Shown here in pieces: positions 13,177 to 24,770 of a stretch of DNA of 64,000 bases. The stretch is from Blasia pusilla. Its lineage: Eukaryota; Marchantiophyta; Marchantiopsida; Blasiales. Location of the stretch: positions 46,872,001-46,936,000 of the forward strand of contig CM114272.1 of assembly GCA_050084515.1 (NCBI GenBank), in the 5' to 3' direction. The position numbers and the translations under genes are program-made. Under the pieces are notes generated by a model that was not told where the DNA came from, searched no databases, and saw only the letters and a program-made list of their open reading frames with translations. Numbering within the stretch: position 1 is the stretch's first letter; each line of letters begins with the position of its first letter.

Positions 13177-14504
13177 TAGGTTTTTTGTGTCATGAAGATG
13201 AAGTTGGATGAATGTATAAGGACATTTCTCAGGTTTTGAGTGGCGATTGAAGGGCTAGCATTTTGGCCATATATAAGAATGTTAAGAAACTTAGTTATTC
13301 TTCATAATGCTTTGGCTTTAGGATTTTTCATCTCTTCAAGTTTTGATCCTACTTTTCTTTAGTAAACGAGCATTGGTATGAACCACTCAAGATCATTTTC
13401 AGGTATCTATTTGTGGGTTTTCCTCACCTGGTTCTTATCAAGACTCAACCAGATTTTTATGTGAAGCATTGTAATCCTTGATATGAAGGGTGTAATCTTT
13501 TGAATAAGTGTATGTTTCTTATGTAATGTATTATGATCATTCTCTGATTTTTAATTCCATGTGATTTATTTAATTAGCTTGTGACTTTTGCCATGTGTAA
13601 GCATATCAAGAACTATGTAATTGCTACTCATCCTTTTCCTCTAGTGCTTGATTTCAATTATGTTGAGGAAACTTGCATTTATGCCCTTCAAGTTCTATTG
13701 CAATGACTTTACAAGCCCACTTACTCAACGGATTGAACCTCCATGAGTTCATTAGTCATCATATATTATTAGGTGATCTAAGTATTTACTCTTAGTCATA
13801 GCCCATGACTCACATAGTCACTATGTCATTACTTCAAACATACAAAAGGTTGGTTGAGTCATGAAAATGACTCAATGTAGGATAAAAATACAAAATAAAG
13901 GATTGACAATGACACATCGAGTCATTATGGATGACTCACTTAGTCACTTATCAAAGTTATGACCACAAAGAGAACTACGATAGTCATAAGTAACAAAACT
14001 GAATGGGTAAAAATTTGCAAGTATGACTCGGTCTATACAAAGGACTAAGCATTTCAAGCAAGAGGCTGGCAAAATGACTCATAGAGTCATAAAACCCAAA
14101 TGGCAATTGTAGCATGCCACGTGTATCCCTCTTATAGGATACAATCTCATCAAACCTTGCCAAAAAAAGATGGATGACTAGCCTAGTCATACAACATGAC
14201 TCCAACTACCAAGTATTTTGTTTGTAGTCCATGTCATTTGATGAGCTAGCATCCATGTCATATGATGATGTGGCATTATGTCCATATCATCTTGATGACA
14301 TGGCAATCATGGAGCATGACTCCTAGGTTTAGTCATATACCAACATCCACGTAAGCTAACCCTTCTAGTTGTAAGGGTCATGAAGGGTAAATGACTTGGC
14401 TTTTGTGTCTATACGAGTCACTAGTCATTCCTAGTTGTGGAAGGATATAAATGGCTCACATGAGTCATAAAACCTAGTCATAAAACCAAGATTTTCTTCT
14501 AGTG
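13177..14504. other. AT-rich non-coding stretch between two mobile remnants
   Basis: No gene is supportable. The left part (13.2-13.8 kb) is plain AT-rich sequence, perhaps 3' flank of the Ptta-type relic. The right part carries a dense set of TGA(C/G)TCA motifs, listed separately. The boundary with element A's LTR remnant is near 14505, where similarity to the copy at 57,743 begins. Confidence 0.5.
13806..14467. promoter_or_regulatory. Cluster of TGA(C/G)TCA sites
   Basis: Exact TGASTCA heptamers occur at 13806, 13855, 13868, 13932, 14075 and 14461, with near-matches (CGAGTCA, AGAGTCA, TGACTCC) between them. About 0.1 are expected by chance in this length. TGASTCA is the classical AP-1/GCN4 type bZIP site. 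The cluster lies just outside the LTR remnant of element A and could be an enhancer of an unrecognised element or gene. Function is inferred only. Confidence 0.4.
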
Positions 14505-14779
14505 TACACTGTTCTTACTACGGTCTTTTCTTACGAAGCACCCGCACTTCTTCTTCTAACTTATTTTCCCTCTTTTACACAATTCTCACTCTTCCAAGAA
14601 AGTCCTTAATCTTCTAACATCTCTTGTCCTCTCATCAGAATTTTGTCAATCACTCTTCACACAATTTTGGTAAAGTAAGGCTCTTTACTTCCGGTATTGA
14701 GTCTTTAGTCCTTGCTCAAGGAAGACTTCTATACAAAACTTGATCTTTCTGTCAAAATTTTAAAAACGTGGGCACTACA
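14505..14779 (-). repeat. 3' LTR remnant of element A
   Basis: This 275-bp stretch matches 57,743-58,018 closely across its whole length. On the minus strand it starts TGTAGTGCCCACG right after a purine tract. The match stops at about 14,505, while the 5' copy continues for another 1.2 kb, so the 3' LTR is truncated or was cut by a later event. Confidence 0.75.
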
Positions 14780-14791
14780 TACCCCCTCACT
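14780..14791 (-). promoter_or_regulatory. Polypurine tract of element A
   Basis: On the minus strand AGTGAGGGGGTA sits directly before the LTR start TGTAGTG. The same tract precedes the LTR copy that starts at 58,018. Polypurine tracts prime plus-strand synthesis in LTR elements. Confidence 0.6.
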
Positions 14792-15102
14792 CAAATGTGA
14801 GCCGTCTCGGAGAACACTCTTCTCGATTCTACTCTATTATCATAATTTCCGTAAGGAATCCTATTATATGGTAATTCTACAATTTCTCCATCATGAGGAG
14901 GTCGGCCATGAATGGTCGAAGGTCTGTTGAAAATATTTGGCGTGTTATTTTTCATCCTCTCTCTCCATCCTTCTACAACCTTCGAAGATCCTAAAACTTT
15001 GTTATGCACTCTTACCTCCGAAGGTACGAAAGGCGCTATGGGCGGTTCTTGGACACACGGTGGATCTGCCACCTCATGCAATACAACAATATGCTGTGCA
15101 AA

Positions 15103-16881
15103 CTATCTCTTCCAATGCTGGTCGATATACTCCAGCTCCTTCGTGATTTGGGCTTCAAAGTTTTGGATTGCCTTGTTGATTAAATCATGGGCCTCTTCTG
15201 GTTCTTCGCGTACTTCCGCCCTAAGTTTCTCATCGGCCTCTAGCACTGCAAGCTTTGTTGTGACTCGACTCCACTGAGATACCAAGTCACTGTTCCTCTG
15301 TTGCTGATCCCTAATCAGCTTGTGTTTCTTCGCACTCTCCAACATCGCACTTTGGAAACCAGCTTGAAGAAGATCAATCCGCTCTTGTAGCTTCTATGCG
15401 TTCAGCAAAGATTGTTGTAATTGTGCAAAGAGCTGATCTAATCCATGCTCAATGTCGATGGCCAAGCTCTCCCACTGTGGGGCATTGCGTGGTTCATATC
15501 ATGCTTCTACTAGCTCTGCTTCTGTTTGGCAAAGAGCTTATTAAGTTATCCAATTCCAATGTCTTGCACTCTATTCCGGCGCTCCATTGATTCATTGATT
15601 GTATCAGAGTAAGCCGTAGGTTCCTGAGGACGTTTATGTACTCTTGTATCGGCGCGTGGTCGGACAAGTTCCCGATCTACTTGAGCTCCGTGACTAATGG
15701 TTCCACAATTTTCAGAAATGAAGTCAAATGTCTCAAGGTAGGTTGCACCACAAAACTTTCTACAGAACCGGAAGGGACGACCAATGGTTCGATTGCTTAA
15801 GTCATGGGCATCTTTGCTGCTTCCTCCTCTGCTTCTTGATGTGGTTCGATTTGAACCCTCTTAGGTCTCCGTACCTCAGGCGATTGTGAGGGCGGCCGGG
15901 ACAAAGACCCTTATGCTGACCTCTGCGTGGTTCTCGACACACTTTGAGGTGTCGCTGCTGGTGTTACCGCCGCCACCTCTCTAGAACCCAAAGCAGATGC
16001 TTTGGTTGGCTTTGGTCTTTGAATTGGAGTAGCAGTGACCCACTCCGAAGATTCGTCAAGGGTAATCTCCCCGACTTGTAAATACAACCAAATTAAGAAG
16101 AAAGAGAGATACAATGTCTCCCCTAGTGTTAACGCTCATATCAAATCGATTACATGGGCCTATACAAGCCCCAAAAAATCTACTCTTGGATCTTCGGGCC
16201 GAAAATGCATATTCCAAAGAGTGTAACATTGCTTTACAAGCTTATTACTCATATAATAGGTCCTACCCGGATTGAACAAGACCTGGTATAACTTATAGAA
16301 TTGTGCAATTAGAGGAGGGCTCAACATTTGCGGCTTATAGCCGTTCTTTCCTAATCGCTCTACTGTGACGTGCCTCAATTCTTCAAGCTCCTCGTGTTGG
16401 ACAAGAGCGTCACAATCTTGTTCTCCTCTAGGGCAGTAGGTAACCCATATGTGACCCGCCACAAGTCGGCGGTCCAATTGTTTGGCTACGCACAATACTT
16501 GTAACGCTTCTTACCAAATTCAATCACCTTGGAGCTCGAATGTAGCTCCGTGAGTAATGCCACCGAAGACTACGACCAATCTCCTCCAAAGAATTGCCAC
16601 AACGAGCTTTCCTCCAAGTCTTTGTGTAGTTCACTCAAAATCCCTAGCGCTGGGCACACCCCACACTTCATGAGCACCATGTTTTCCTTGCTTCTCTGGT
16701 TTGTCTGCTTCCAGCGGTTCTTGCGAGATCTTTGCAGGGCCCTCTTTGGTTGACTCTTGACGGTTTTGGGTGCTCTTGCAATGAGAAATGAGCAAACTCG
16801 TGCCCCCGGTCTGACTACTCTGCGCCAGATAACCGCCAGTCTTACGTAATGGCCGCCCCTTCCGTTACGGCCTCTTGGCAC
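15103..16881 (-). pseudogene. Extra 3' ORF of element A (coiled-coil protein, function unknown)
   Basis: A broken reading frame lies between integrase and the 3' LTR. Its N-terminal part (from 16,881) starts with a basic, glycine-rich patch (MPRGRNGRGGHYVR). The middle (16,495-16,160) is a compact region ending MHFRPEDPRVDFLGLV. The C-terminal part (about 15.45-15.10 kb) is strongly helical and heptad-like, for example KLQERIDLLQAGFQSAM and LESAKKHKLIRDQQQRNSDL, typical of a coiled coil. The frame ends at HWKR followed by TAG (15,103). The second copy at 58,342 ends at the same TAG, so I treat it as the true end. Position recalls env-like or extra ORFs of plant Ty3 elements, but I see no signal peptide or membrane segment supporting an envelope. 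Several stops and frameshifts are present. Confidence 0.5.
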
Positions 16882-17092
16882 TCTTCATGATCTAGTGCAA
16901 AGAACTCAAGGACAAAGAGTACGCTGGAAAAGAGAAAGACTGCAAAGACAAAGAAGGAAAAGACCCAAGATGAAGACCACCATCCCTTGTCTTTCCTGAG
17001 TCTTCGAGAGTCCTGGGAGTCCTTACTTCACCTCGTATGAAGTGTTTAGCGTTGGGTACTATGCCTGGGTTCTTTACCCCCTCCCTCAGTCC

Positions 17093-18174
17093 TCAGCTAG
17101 GTGTATAATATCTTCGCACATGCATGCCATTCACCCTTGTCGGCAATGCTTCTCCTCTCAACGTTTCCAATTGTAAAGAACCATTTTCAAAAATCTCCAA
17201 AACCCGGTAAGGCCCCATCCAATTTACCTTCATCTTCCGTGGGAACTTTAGACGATGGTTGTGAAAAAGAAGCACCAAGTCCCCTTCTCTTATTGATTGT
17301 GGTCTCAGGTTCTTGTCATAGCGTCTCTTCCAAAATGCTTGGACAGTCTTTGTACATCCAAGGGCAAGATGTCTTGCCTCCTCCACCGCCACCAGGTCTT
17401 TCTTCCTCTTGGCGGTGGTAACCGACCCTTCTTCATCCCTCTCCTCTTGTAAAATTTGGTAGGTGGGCACATCCCATTCAATTGGAACAAGGGGTTGTAT
17501 TCCGTACGTTAGATAGAATGGTGTGTACTTGGTAGTGATTTTCTCCGCTGTTTGGTATGCCTAGAGGGCAACAAGAATCTTGGTATCCCAATCATATGAA
17601 TAGGTGACAGTCAGGAGGTTCAAGATCCTACAAATAAGCACGTTGGACTTCTCAGTTAACCCATTGGCTTTGGGATTGTATGGGGTAGTCTTCTTGTGCC
17701 TCATCAAGAAATGGTTGGTCAAAGCGTTGACCGTATGGTTGAGGAAATGAGTCCCCCGGTCGCTTAATAATTCCAGAGGACAGTCATATCTAGTAATGAT
17801 CATTTCATATAAAAATTTCGCCACTGCCTCACTGTCATCTTTCCTATTAGCGACTGCTTCCACCATCTTGGTGCAATAATCCGTCGCAATTAAAATATAC
17901 TTCCGACGGGTCTGCCGAGTGGCAGGTGAGATAGGTCCCAAGAAAGCGATACCCCACTTCTCAAAAGGGTCTAAGGGAAGAATAGGTACCAAAGGCCAAC
18001 GGGAGGTCGTTGTGGGACTTCATGCTCTTTGACAAGCATCATAGTTTTTTTTATAAAGAACTTGATATCCCGATACATTGTGAGCCACCAATAGCGTGCG
18101 GCCTGGATCTTCTTGACCATATTCTTAATTGCATAATGCCCTCTTGCGTCCTCCAAGTGCATAGCAACAATCAC
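17093..18174 (-). pseudogene. Integrase of element A, with GPY/F module
   Basis: The N-terminal zinc-binding part is degraded (EDARGHYAIKNMVKKIQAAR, then ARYWW). The DDE core follows: WGIAFLGPI, where the first catalytic D is now A, then LLSDRGTHFLN with the second D, and NPKANGLTEKSN with the catalytic E. The C-terminal domain (17,470-17,093) has GDLVLLFHN and KVNWMGPYRVLEIFENGSL, the GPY/F module of Ty3 integrases. A TAG separates core and C-terminal parts near 17,561. The D-to-A change alone would abolish strand transfer. The frame ends at RRYYTPS without a chromodomain. Confidence 0.8.
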
Positions 18175-18308
18175 TCAAGGTACTTCCTCCTTCTCCAAGA
18201 ATCTCCGGTATTCTTTATCTGAGCCAAGCTTGAATAACACCTCCTAGAAGAGCTCATAAGGCCCTACCTTATGTTAAAACACTGCCCGTTCTTCTGCTGT
18301 CATAAGGG

Positions 18309-19878
18309 CTAGAAATCTGAAAGTGACGAGGAACCACAAATATCCTCGTATGAAGATCTTCTCAAGGTCACTTCGCTTATTAGGAGCAGTTCCTCATACG
18401 GAAAATCATCTTGCAGGGTCTTTGTGAGGTCGGCTTTCGGTGTCCTCAATCGTGATAGGAAATCCGCATTGGTGTGGATTTTCCCCGCTCTTGTTACCAC
18501 GTCAAATGTGAACTCTTGTAGCAAAAGAATCCACCAGGAAATCCTGCCTGATAAATCTGCTTTGACCACCAAGGCACGAAGCGCAAAATGTTCGACATGA
18601 AAAAAAAAACTGGTACCCCAACAAGTAATGATGGAACTTCTTGCAAGAAAAGACCATTCCCAAGGCCTCTCTCTCCGTAGTAGTGTACTTGTGCTCCGCC
18701 ACTGAGAGTTTTCAACCTGCATAATAGATAGGGTAATCCTTCTTTTTCTGATCTAACTGACTTAGTACTACACCAATGGCAAACGAAGAGGTGTCTACAT
18801 ACACCTGGAATGTCTTCATCCAGTCTGGAGGATGAAGCACAGAAGCTGTCATCAATGCTTGCTTCAACTCCTTGAATGCCGTCTGACATGTTGGTAACCA
18901 CTCCCACTCCCACTCCTCGATCTTCTTCAATAGGGTAGTTAAAAGCTTTGCCTTTAGTGTGTAATCCTTAATGAATCAACGATAGTACCCCACATGGCCC
19001 AAGAATCCCCTTAGGTCACAAAGATTCATGGGAGCTTCAAACTCTGAAATTATCTCCACTTTAGCCTTATCCACTTGGATACCGCGCAAAGATACCCAAT
19101 GGCCCAATAGGATACCCTGCTTCATTGGAATGTAAGACTTCTCCAGGTGCAAAGACCACAACACCTCTCGGCAACAAGCCAAGGTGAGCTCTAGCTTTTG
19201 CAAATGATCGACGGCCGAGCTGAAGACGCAAAAGTCATCTAGAAAGATTTTTGTGAACCTTTCCAAGTACCCGTGAAAGATAGAGATCATCATTCTTTGA
19301 AAAGTGGTTGGGGCATTGCACAAGCCAAAAGTCATCACTGCAAAAGTACCCCAATCTGTGGTGAAAGTAGTCAGGGCCCGGTCCTTTTCTCTTATGGACA
19401 CTTGATTGTAACCGAAATATCCATCCAAGAAGGTATATCGTTCATGACCAACCACTTTATCTAGGATAGTATTAGTAAAGGGCACGAGGTGATGATCCTT
19501 GAGGGTGGTTGCATTCAGCTTCCTATAGTCCTGACATACCTTGATCTTACCTGTCTAATTCTTCGGAACAATGACTATGGGAGATACCCACTCACTACTA
19601 AATATTGGATAAGTGACTCCTGCTTCCAACCTCTGATCAATTTCATCTTTGACCATTAAGGAATACTTTGGATTCGATATATACTGCCATATTCGCACAG
19701 GGATTGCCTCGGACTTCAAGTCAATTCTATGCTCCCCATATTTGGCTGGTAATCCTTTCATCTCATCCATGGTGTAGGCAAACACATCCAGGTACTTCGA
19801 AAGCAAAGTTTTATAGAGTGAAAGTTTAGATGAAGACAAGTCTGTAGACAGATGCAAGGCTTTAGTATCGCTAATCAA
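18309..19878 (-). pseudogene. Reverse transcriptase and RNase H of element A
   Basis: RT fingers (GVTYPIFSSEWVSPIVIVPK, then VCQDYRKLN) are followed by the palm with FGYNQVSI and the catalytic box FLDD at 19,245-19,234, a known variant of YxDD. The thumb and connection read GFLGHVGYYR. RNase H starts with VYVDTSSFAIGVVLSQ and includes the TEREALGMVFSCKKFHHYL segment. In-frame stops lie after IVIVPKN (19,555), after VGYYR (18,976) and after IYYAG, and the RNase H end shifts frame near 18.5 kb. Spacing between motifs matches a normal Ty3 pol, so damage is mainly point mutation. Confidence 0.85.
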
Positions 19879-19893
19879 GACTTATTGGTAGTC

Positions 19894-20415
19894 CTACTCC
19901 TGCACCATCTTCTGCGTGAATTGGTAGGTAGTGAGCCTAGATAGCTCCTCCCTTGGATAGGACTTGCTTTGCTCTGATTGTAGAAATTCTTCATCTATCT
20001 TATAGCACTCCAGATAGCACACATAGGACGAGGACTCAGTGTCAACTGCCTGGTCTTGATCCGAGGTGTACCCCTCATTCGTGACAGATATCTCTCCCTG
20101 AGACGGCCAAGACTTCCAAGACAACTTCACCAACTTCTTGGAAGTACTTGATGGCGCTTGGAAAGTGAGTCTTCATCATTTCCAATCTGTATTGACCTGA
20201 GCCCCATAGAGCCACGGCCTTCCAATGAGTAAGGGGTAAGTTGTGACTGTCAAAGGCTGAAGGACAAGATAGTCCAGTAGAAATAGCACCCCTCCTATCA
20301 TAGTGGGTATCTGGGTAAGCTGCCCCAAGGGCCGCTTACGAGACTGATTCGCAAAGCGTAAATACTTATCAGTGGGTTCATACTTAGTGTAACCCAAAGC
20401 CTACGCGATCTGCTC
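19894..20415 (-). pseudogene. Protease C-terminal half and linker of element A
   Basis: This resumes the protease interrupted by element B. From 20,415 the minus strand reads EQIA, stop, ALGYTKYEPT, then LRFANQS, LLDYLVLQPLT and YPLLIGRPWLYG, the downstream half of a retropepsin-like fold with the LLIGRPWL segment near its end. The stop (TAG) is one C-to-T change from CAG. The linker 20,133-19,894 leads into RT without a recognisable domain. The N-terminal half with the catalytic aspartate is at about 53.7 kb. Confidence 0.7.
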
Positions 20416-21190
20416 TGTCGTGCGCATACACATTACTGCACAACATACATCACTGTCACCGAACACAGACACAAACACGCACGATCCCATGCTAACTCAT
20501 GGCATCCAAACAACGAGATAAGAAGTACCAAAATATCTCCAATAAAATAAGATCCAATCTCTCTCACAACACCATAGTTCTCACATGTGTGCATTCTCAT
20601 ATGTCTCTCTCAATGTCAAACCAAACCCACTCTTCTAATGAGAGGCTTGGGTTACACACAAAAGGCAAGCAAGACCATAGCTCCGCCGCCTCATGCCAAG
20701 AGGTTCAACAAGAGAGAATGAGCTCTTAAGCTCTCTCTCCTTGAGGTATACCCCTCCCCTCTCCCAAGCTCTCCCCATGGTAACCTATGCTCCCAAGTCA
20801 CCTCCTTGGATCTTGACCTGATGTAGGAGGTCAAAGGCCACTTACCAAAAATAAAAAGTTGATCATTTACTCAAAATGTTACTTACCTAAAATAGTAAGT
20901 TTCTTAATATGGCTCCAAATGAGCCGAAACGAAGGGGAAACCTGCTCTCTCAGGTTTCCTTAGGCCTCAACAGGTCATCCTTGATCTACTGAGCTTGTCC
21001 TCCACCACTCACAAAGGCGCTCTACTAGATCTCATCGATCTATCCTAAGGGACGTGACAGCTATCGTGCGCATACACATCGCTACACAACATATATTGCT
21101 ATCACCGAACACACACACAGAGACAGGCACAATCCCATGCTAACTCTTGGCATCCAAACAACGAGACAAGAAGTATCAAAATATCTCCAA
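20416..21190 (-). repeat. Element B 3' terminus: B1-A2-B2 split direct repeat
   Basis: On the minus strand B1 (21,190-21,062) starts TTGGAGATATTTTG and ends GCACGATA. Two bases (GC) follow, then A2 (21,059-20,543) starts TGTCACGTCC and ends CTTATTTTA. B2 (20,542-20,416) then repeats B1, starting TTGGAGATATTTTG and ending GCACGACA. A2 matches A1 at 53,151-53,668 along 517-518 bp. In a normal LTR element the outermost repeat would be identical at both ends. Here the 5' end has A only, while the 3' end has B, A and B. Confidence 0.75.
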
Positions 21191-21200
21191 TCGCCCCCCT
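21191..21200 (-). promoter_or_regulatory. Polypurine tract of element B
   Basis: Minus-strand AGGGGGGCGA lies directly before B1. Element C has the identical ten bases directly before its B1 (40,860-40,869), which marks this as the plus-strand priming site. Confidence 0.65.
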
Positions 21201-21371
21201 AGTTGGTGGTTAGGTCCCTCTAACTCCAGATAGCCATCTATCCCTACCTACCATGACATACATCTCTCGGACGCTAAGAGCAAGAAGGCCGTGTGCTCAT
21301 GTGGCCCCATTGTTAGTCGCCTTCTTGTCATTCATGTCACAGACACAAGTCGGAATGTAGAACTACCTACT

Positions 21372-22835
21372 CTATGTACATCTGGGACACATCCATTGTC
21401 CCTGAGGAACCCTAGTGAGAGGTGGCGTCAAACATGCCATATGCCGTCCTCTTGAACACCCATCGTAGACTAGCACAGTGGCTGCACCACGGGTGGAACC
21501 ACACAACATAATCCGCAAGAAAATAAGAACTATTGCTAAGCTTGGATCAAGTGTACCGTCAACGTTCAGAAGATGACATGGCGCACAGTTACGCACGTGG
21601 TCCTTCCAAACCATACCATCGCGTCCCTCCAATAAGAGAACACCAAATGGCAAAACCTCTCGCACTCTCAAGATGGTACGTCCTGTAGTCACATCCAACG
21701 TCGTGTGTGCCGTGTGCTGCAAGTAGATATAGTCTCCTTGATGAAACCTCCAGATAGTAGGTGGATAACCACCTCCCCGAATAGTCGCATACCTCAACGT
21801 ATCCCGATGTTACGCAACCGCCAAGTTCTCAAACGCCATGGGCATCACTCTCCAAAAAAACTCAGCCCTCTCAGAACATGCTCGTATCCATACATCAAGG
21901 TCATCAAGGTTCAACACTTCACCAATATCTTGACGAATGGCCGTAGGTAAATGTGGCTCACAGCCATAAAGCAACAAGTACGGTGAGAAAGACGCTAAGG
22001 ATGCCTGCGTGCTGAATCTGTATCCCATCGCCAACCATGGCAAGTAAAGCTCCCAATCTCCTAGGGGACCTCTCTGCAAGCTATACTTGGGTAGTCCTCT
22101 CTTCACCGTGTGCACAACCCGCCCCGCGAGTCCATCCGCCTCAGCATGATCTCGCGAAGTAGTGCGGTGGTCGATCAGTGCCTGATCACACAAGGCTTGA
22201 AACTCCCCATGGAACTATGTACCCTGGTCTCTCAACACCTCAGTTGGTGCACCGTAATGACTTAGCACTCGATCTAGTAAGGCATACGCCACTCCCTTAC
22301 TCACTTTGTCAGGAAATGCAACCAACTCTGTCCACTTCGGGAAGTGCTCAACCATCACCAACACATAACGACTATGGCGCTCCGTCAAAGGCAAAGGTCC
22401 TGCAAAATCCAAACTCCATCTATAACATAAACCGATGATCGGAAGTGGATGCAACTGTGGAGTTGGAGCATTGAACGATGCTCAGACTCAATCACACACC
22501 ATGCATTTGACAAAAAACTGCTGAACGTCACTCTGCATGCCTCGCCACCTATACTGAATCTAGAGCAAGCTATATGTCCGCTTCACTCCAAAATGACCCA
22601 ACTCCTCGTGGGCATGACGCACCAAAAGTGCTCTCTGCAAAGGATGAGGCACTATACGCACTCTACCATCCTCCCATACTCGCAACACATGTGTGCCCTC
22701 CCATCGGAACCGTTTGGGTTGTTGGAGGATCCGATCCCGATCTAGAACCCACTCTGCTCGTGACGCTGCATGTACGCAGGTACTCCATGACCACTCCATC
22801 GTCGTAAATATCTCGGCCACCTGTCGTCTCCTCAT
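21372..22835 (-). pseudogene. Integrase with C-terminal PHD finger, element B
   Basis: The zinc-binding HHCC part (ALLVRHAHEELGHFGVKRTY) starts near 22.6 kb and its cysteine half is frameshifted. The DDE core reads WSLDFAGPLPLTERH (first D), LRDQGT (second D, followed by a stop), and HAEADGLAGRVVHTVKRGL, where the expected catalytic E is G. The C-terminal domain reads HQGDYIYLQ, RTILRVREVLPFGVLLLEGR and RNCAPCHL. A PHD finger follows at about 21,512-21,375: MLCG, then YDGCSRGRHMACLTPPL and GQWMCPRC. One early and one middle zinc cysteine are lost (YDGC for CDxC). Chromoviruses have a chromodomain at this position, so a PHD reader here is inferred to guide or tether integration. Confidence 0.8.
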
Positions 22836-22989
22836 CGGCCTATGGATCTAAGGACTCTCCATCAGACCTTGCCATCGAAGTCTCCTCAATCTGGCTCACC
22901 ATAGCCAACAAGCCCCAATAGGCTGACGCATGCCATCTTGGCACCAACTCCTCATCACTCTCACCATGCCAACGAGCTCCAGTTGCATC

Positions 22990-24453
22990 TCACTGACTCG
23001 GGCATGGGTTATGGCTCAAACCATATGCATCCTGGTTGAGCATCCTAGGTCTATGCACCACCTGGAAGTCATACTCATGCAACAAAAGAGCCCACCTCAC
23101 AAGCTTCCCTATAAGCTTGTCGGACTCCATCAACCATTTAAGTGGCTGATGATCAGTAATGATGGTAAAGGGATTGCCGCATAGATAACATTTGAAATGT
23201 GCGATAGTCCACAGTGTAGCCAAGCACTCACCCTCATACGAGCTATAATTTTCCTCTGCAGCGTTGTTCGAGAAACTAGCATAAGCCACCACGAACTCTC
23301 TACCATCATCGTCATGTTGGGTGAGCACGGCCCCAAGCCCCAACATGCTCCAATCGGTATGCAATTGGAAAGGACGACCCCTGATCGGTCTCCTCAATAT
23401 GGACGCAGACATCAATCTGTCCTTGAGCATCTGAAATACTCTCTTGCTTATCCCCCCAGTGCCACTCCTGATCCACCTTGGTCATCAACGTTAGCGGCTT
23501 CGCAATCAAAGTGAAACCCTTGACGTACCATCCATAGAAGTTTGCCAATCCCATGAATGCACAAACTCGACTCACATCTGTAGGGCATGGAATGCGTGAA
23601 ATAGCCTCTATCTTTGTCTGTTGCACACCAAGGCCCCGAGGATATATCGTATGACCCAAGTACTCAATCTGGTCGTAGAAGAACTTTTGCCTAGATGTAG
23701 CTTCAGCCCATGTAGCTTTAGTCCATGTAACTGCAGTCATCGAATCACCTCTTCTAGATGTCGTTCATGCTCCTCAACTGTGGTGCTAAAGACTACGATG
23801 TCATCAATATAACACCTAGCAAAATCCACACCTACCAAGATCCTATCCATGACCCTCTGAAACTCATCCGGGGCATTCTTTAACCCGAATGGTAAGAACC
23901 GCCACTAGTACAAACAATCCTTCCCCTGAGGATCGATGCCCCGAAATTTCGTCTTCTGCCTGTCCTCCAATCTGATAGGCAGCTAATGGTATCTCGCTTA
24001 CAAATCCAATGAATTGAAGATCTTTGCATGCCAATTAGTATCCAAGATCTCCTCAGAGGTGGGCATGGCATACCTATTGGACTTTGTCTGCCGATTGATA
24101 GGTCGGTAATCTCCACACATTCGCCTATCCGTCCAGTTGCCACGCACATCCTTCTTGGCGGGCATGACAGTGGCAGATGCATACTCTCCATGCGACATCT
24201 CCACTAGTCCTGCTCCAACCAAGTTGTGGCTCCTACTTTGAATCAGACCCCTCTCCATGTCACTATACTTGTAGGGTAGTCGAAAGATCGACGTGTCACT
24301 CGATAACTCAATGCGGATCCCTAGACCCTTCAGCGTACCCAAATCATGCATACTAAATGCAAAACAACTCCTATAACTCCTAAGGAACTGGTGTATCCGG
24401 CGCCGCTCTCCTCTTGTCAACTTAGGGCCCATATTTGGCTCCCAAGTATCCAT
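22990..24453 (-). pseudogene. Reverse transcriptase and RNase H, element B
   Basis: The frame opens at WEPNMGPKLTRGERRRIHQF. RT fingers include LIQSRSHNLVGAGLVEMSHG and ASATVMPAKKDV. The palm has RRMCGDYRPINRQTKS and, after stops, the catalytic box YIDD at 23,811-23,800 in the context RCYIDDIVVFS. Frame changes follow around 23.70-23.55 kb (GLANFYGWYVKGF is in another frame). RNase H (23,430-22,990) has FQLHTDWSMLGLGAVLTQHD, then YEGECLATLWTIAHFKCYL, ITDHQPLKWLM and VVHRPRMLNQDA. All catalytic residues of RT are present. Damage is frameshifts and stops. Confidence 0.85.
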
Positions 24454-24770
24454 CGTGACTACGGACTCTCCAGCGCGGGTGTCTGTGGTTGCTATGGTGC
24501 AACCTCGTCTCGGACAATAGAACTCTCATCTCCACGTGCAGCACTCAGAACCACACTCAATGCTGTGCCTATCATCTCCTGGCTTACCTTCAAAACATCC
24601 CAAGAAGTCCAAGGGTGCCTCTTCCGATCACCCCTCGTGTGTTGATCTCCTCGGGTCTCGCCCCTAGCCGTTGCCTTAACCGTCTCGGTAGGCATGGGGC
24701 TCACCAACGCAATAACTATGATCTGTTGCATCCTCAAACGACGCTCCTTAGCTACTCCTAAGCTGAAAAA

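Noticed and set aside
14912-15277. Plus-strand frame beginning MVEGLLKIFGVLFFILSLHP, repeated at 58,151
   Set aside because: The match between copies comes from DNA-level similarity of element A. The coiled-coil coding sense is on the minus strand.
17971-18913. Possible separate plus-strand genes within element A pol
   Set aside because: They are shadows of RT/RNase H and integrase on the minus strand.
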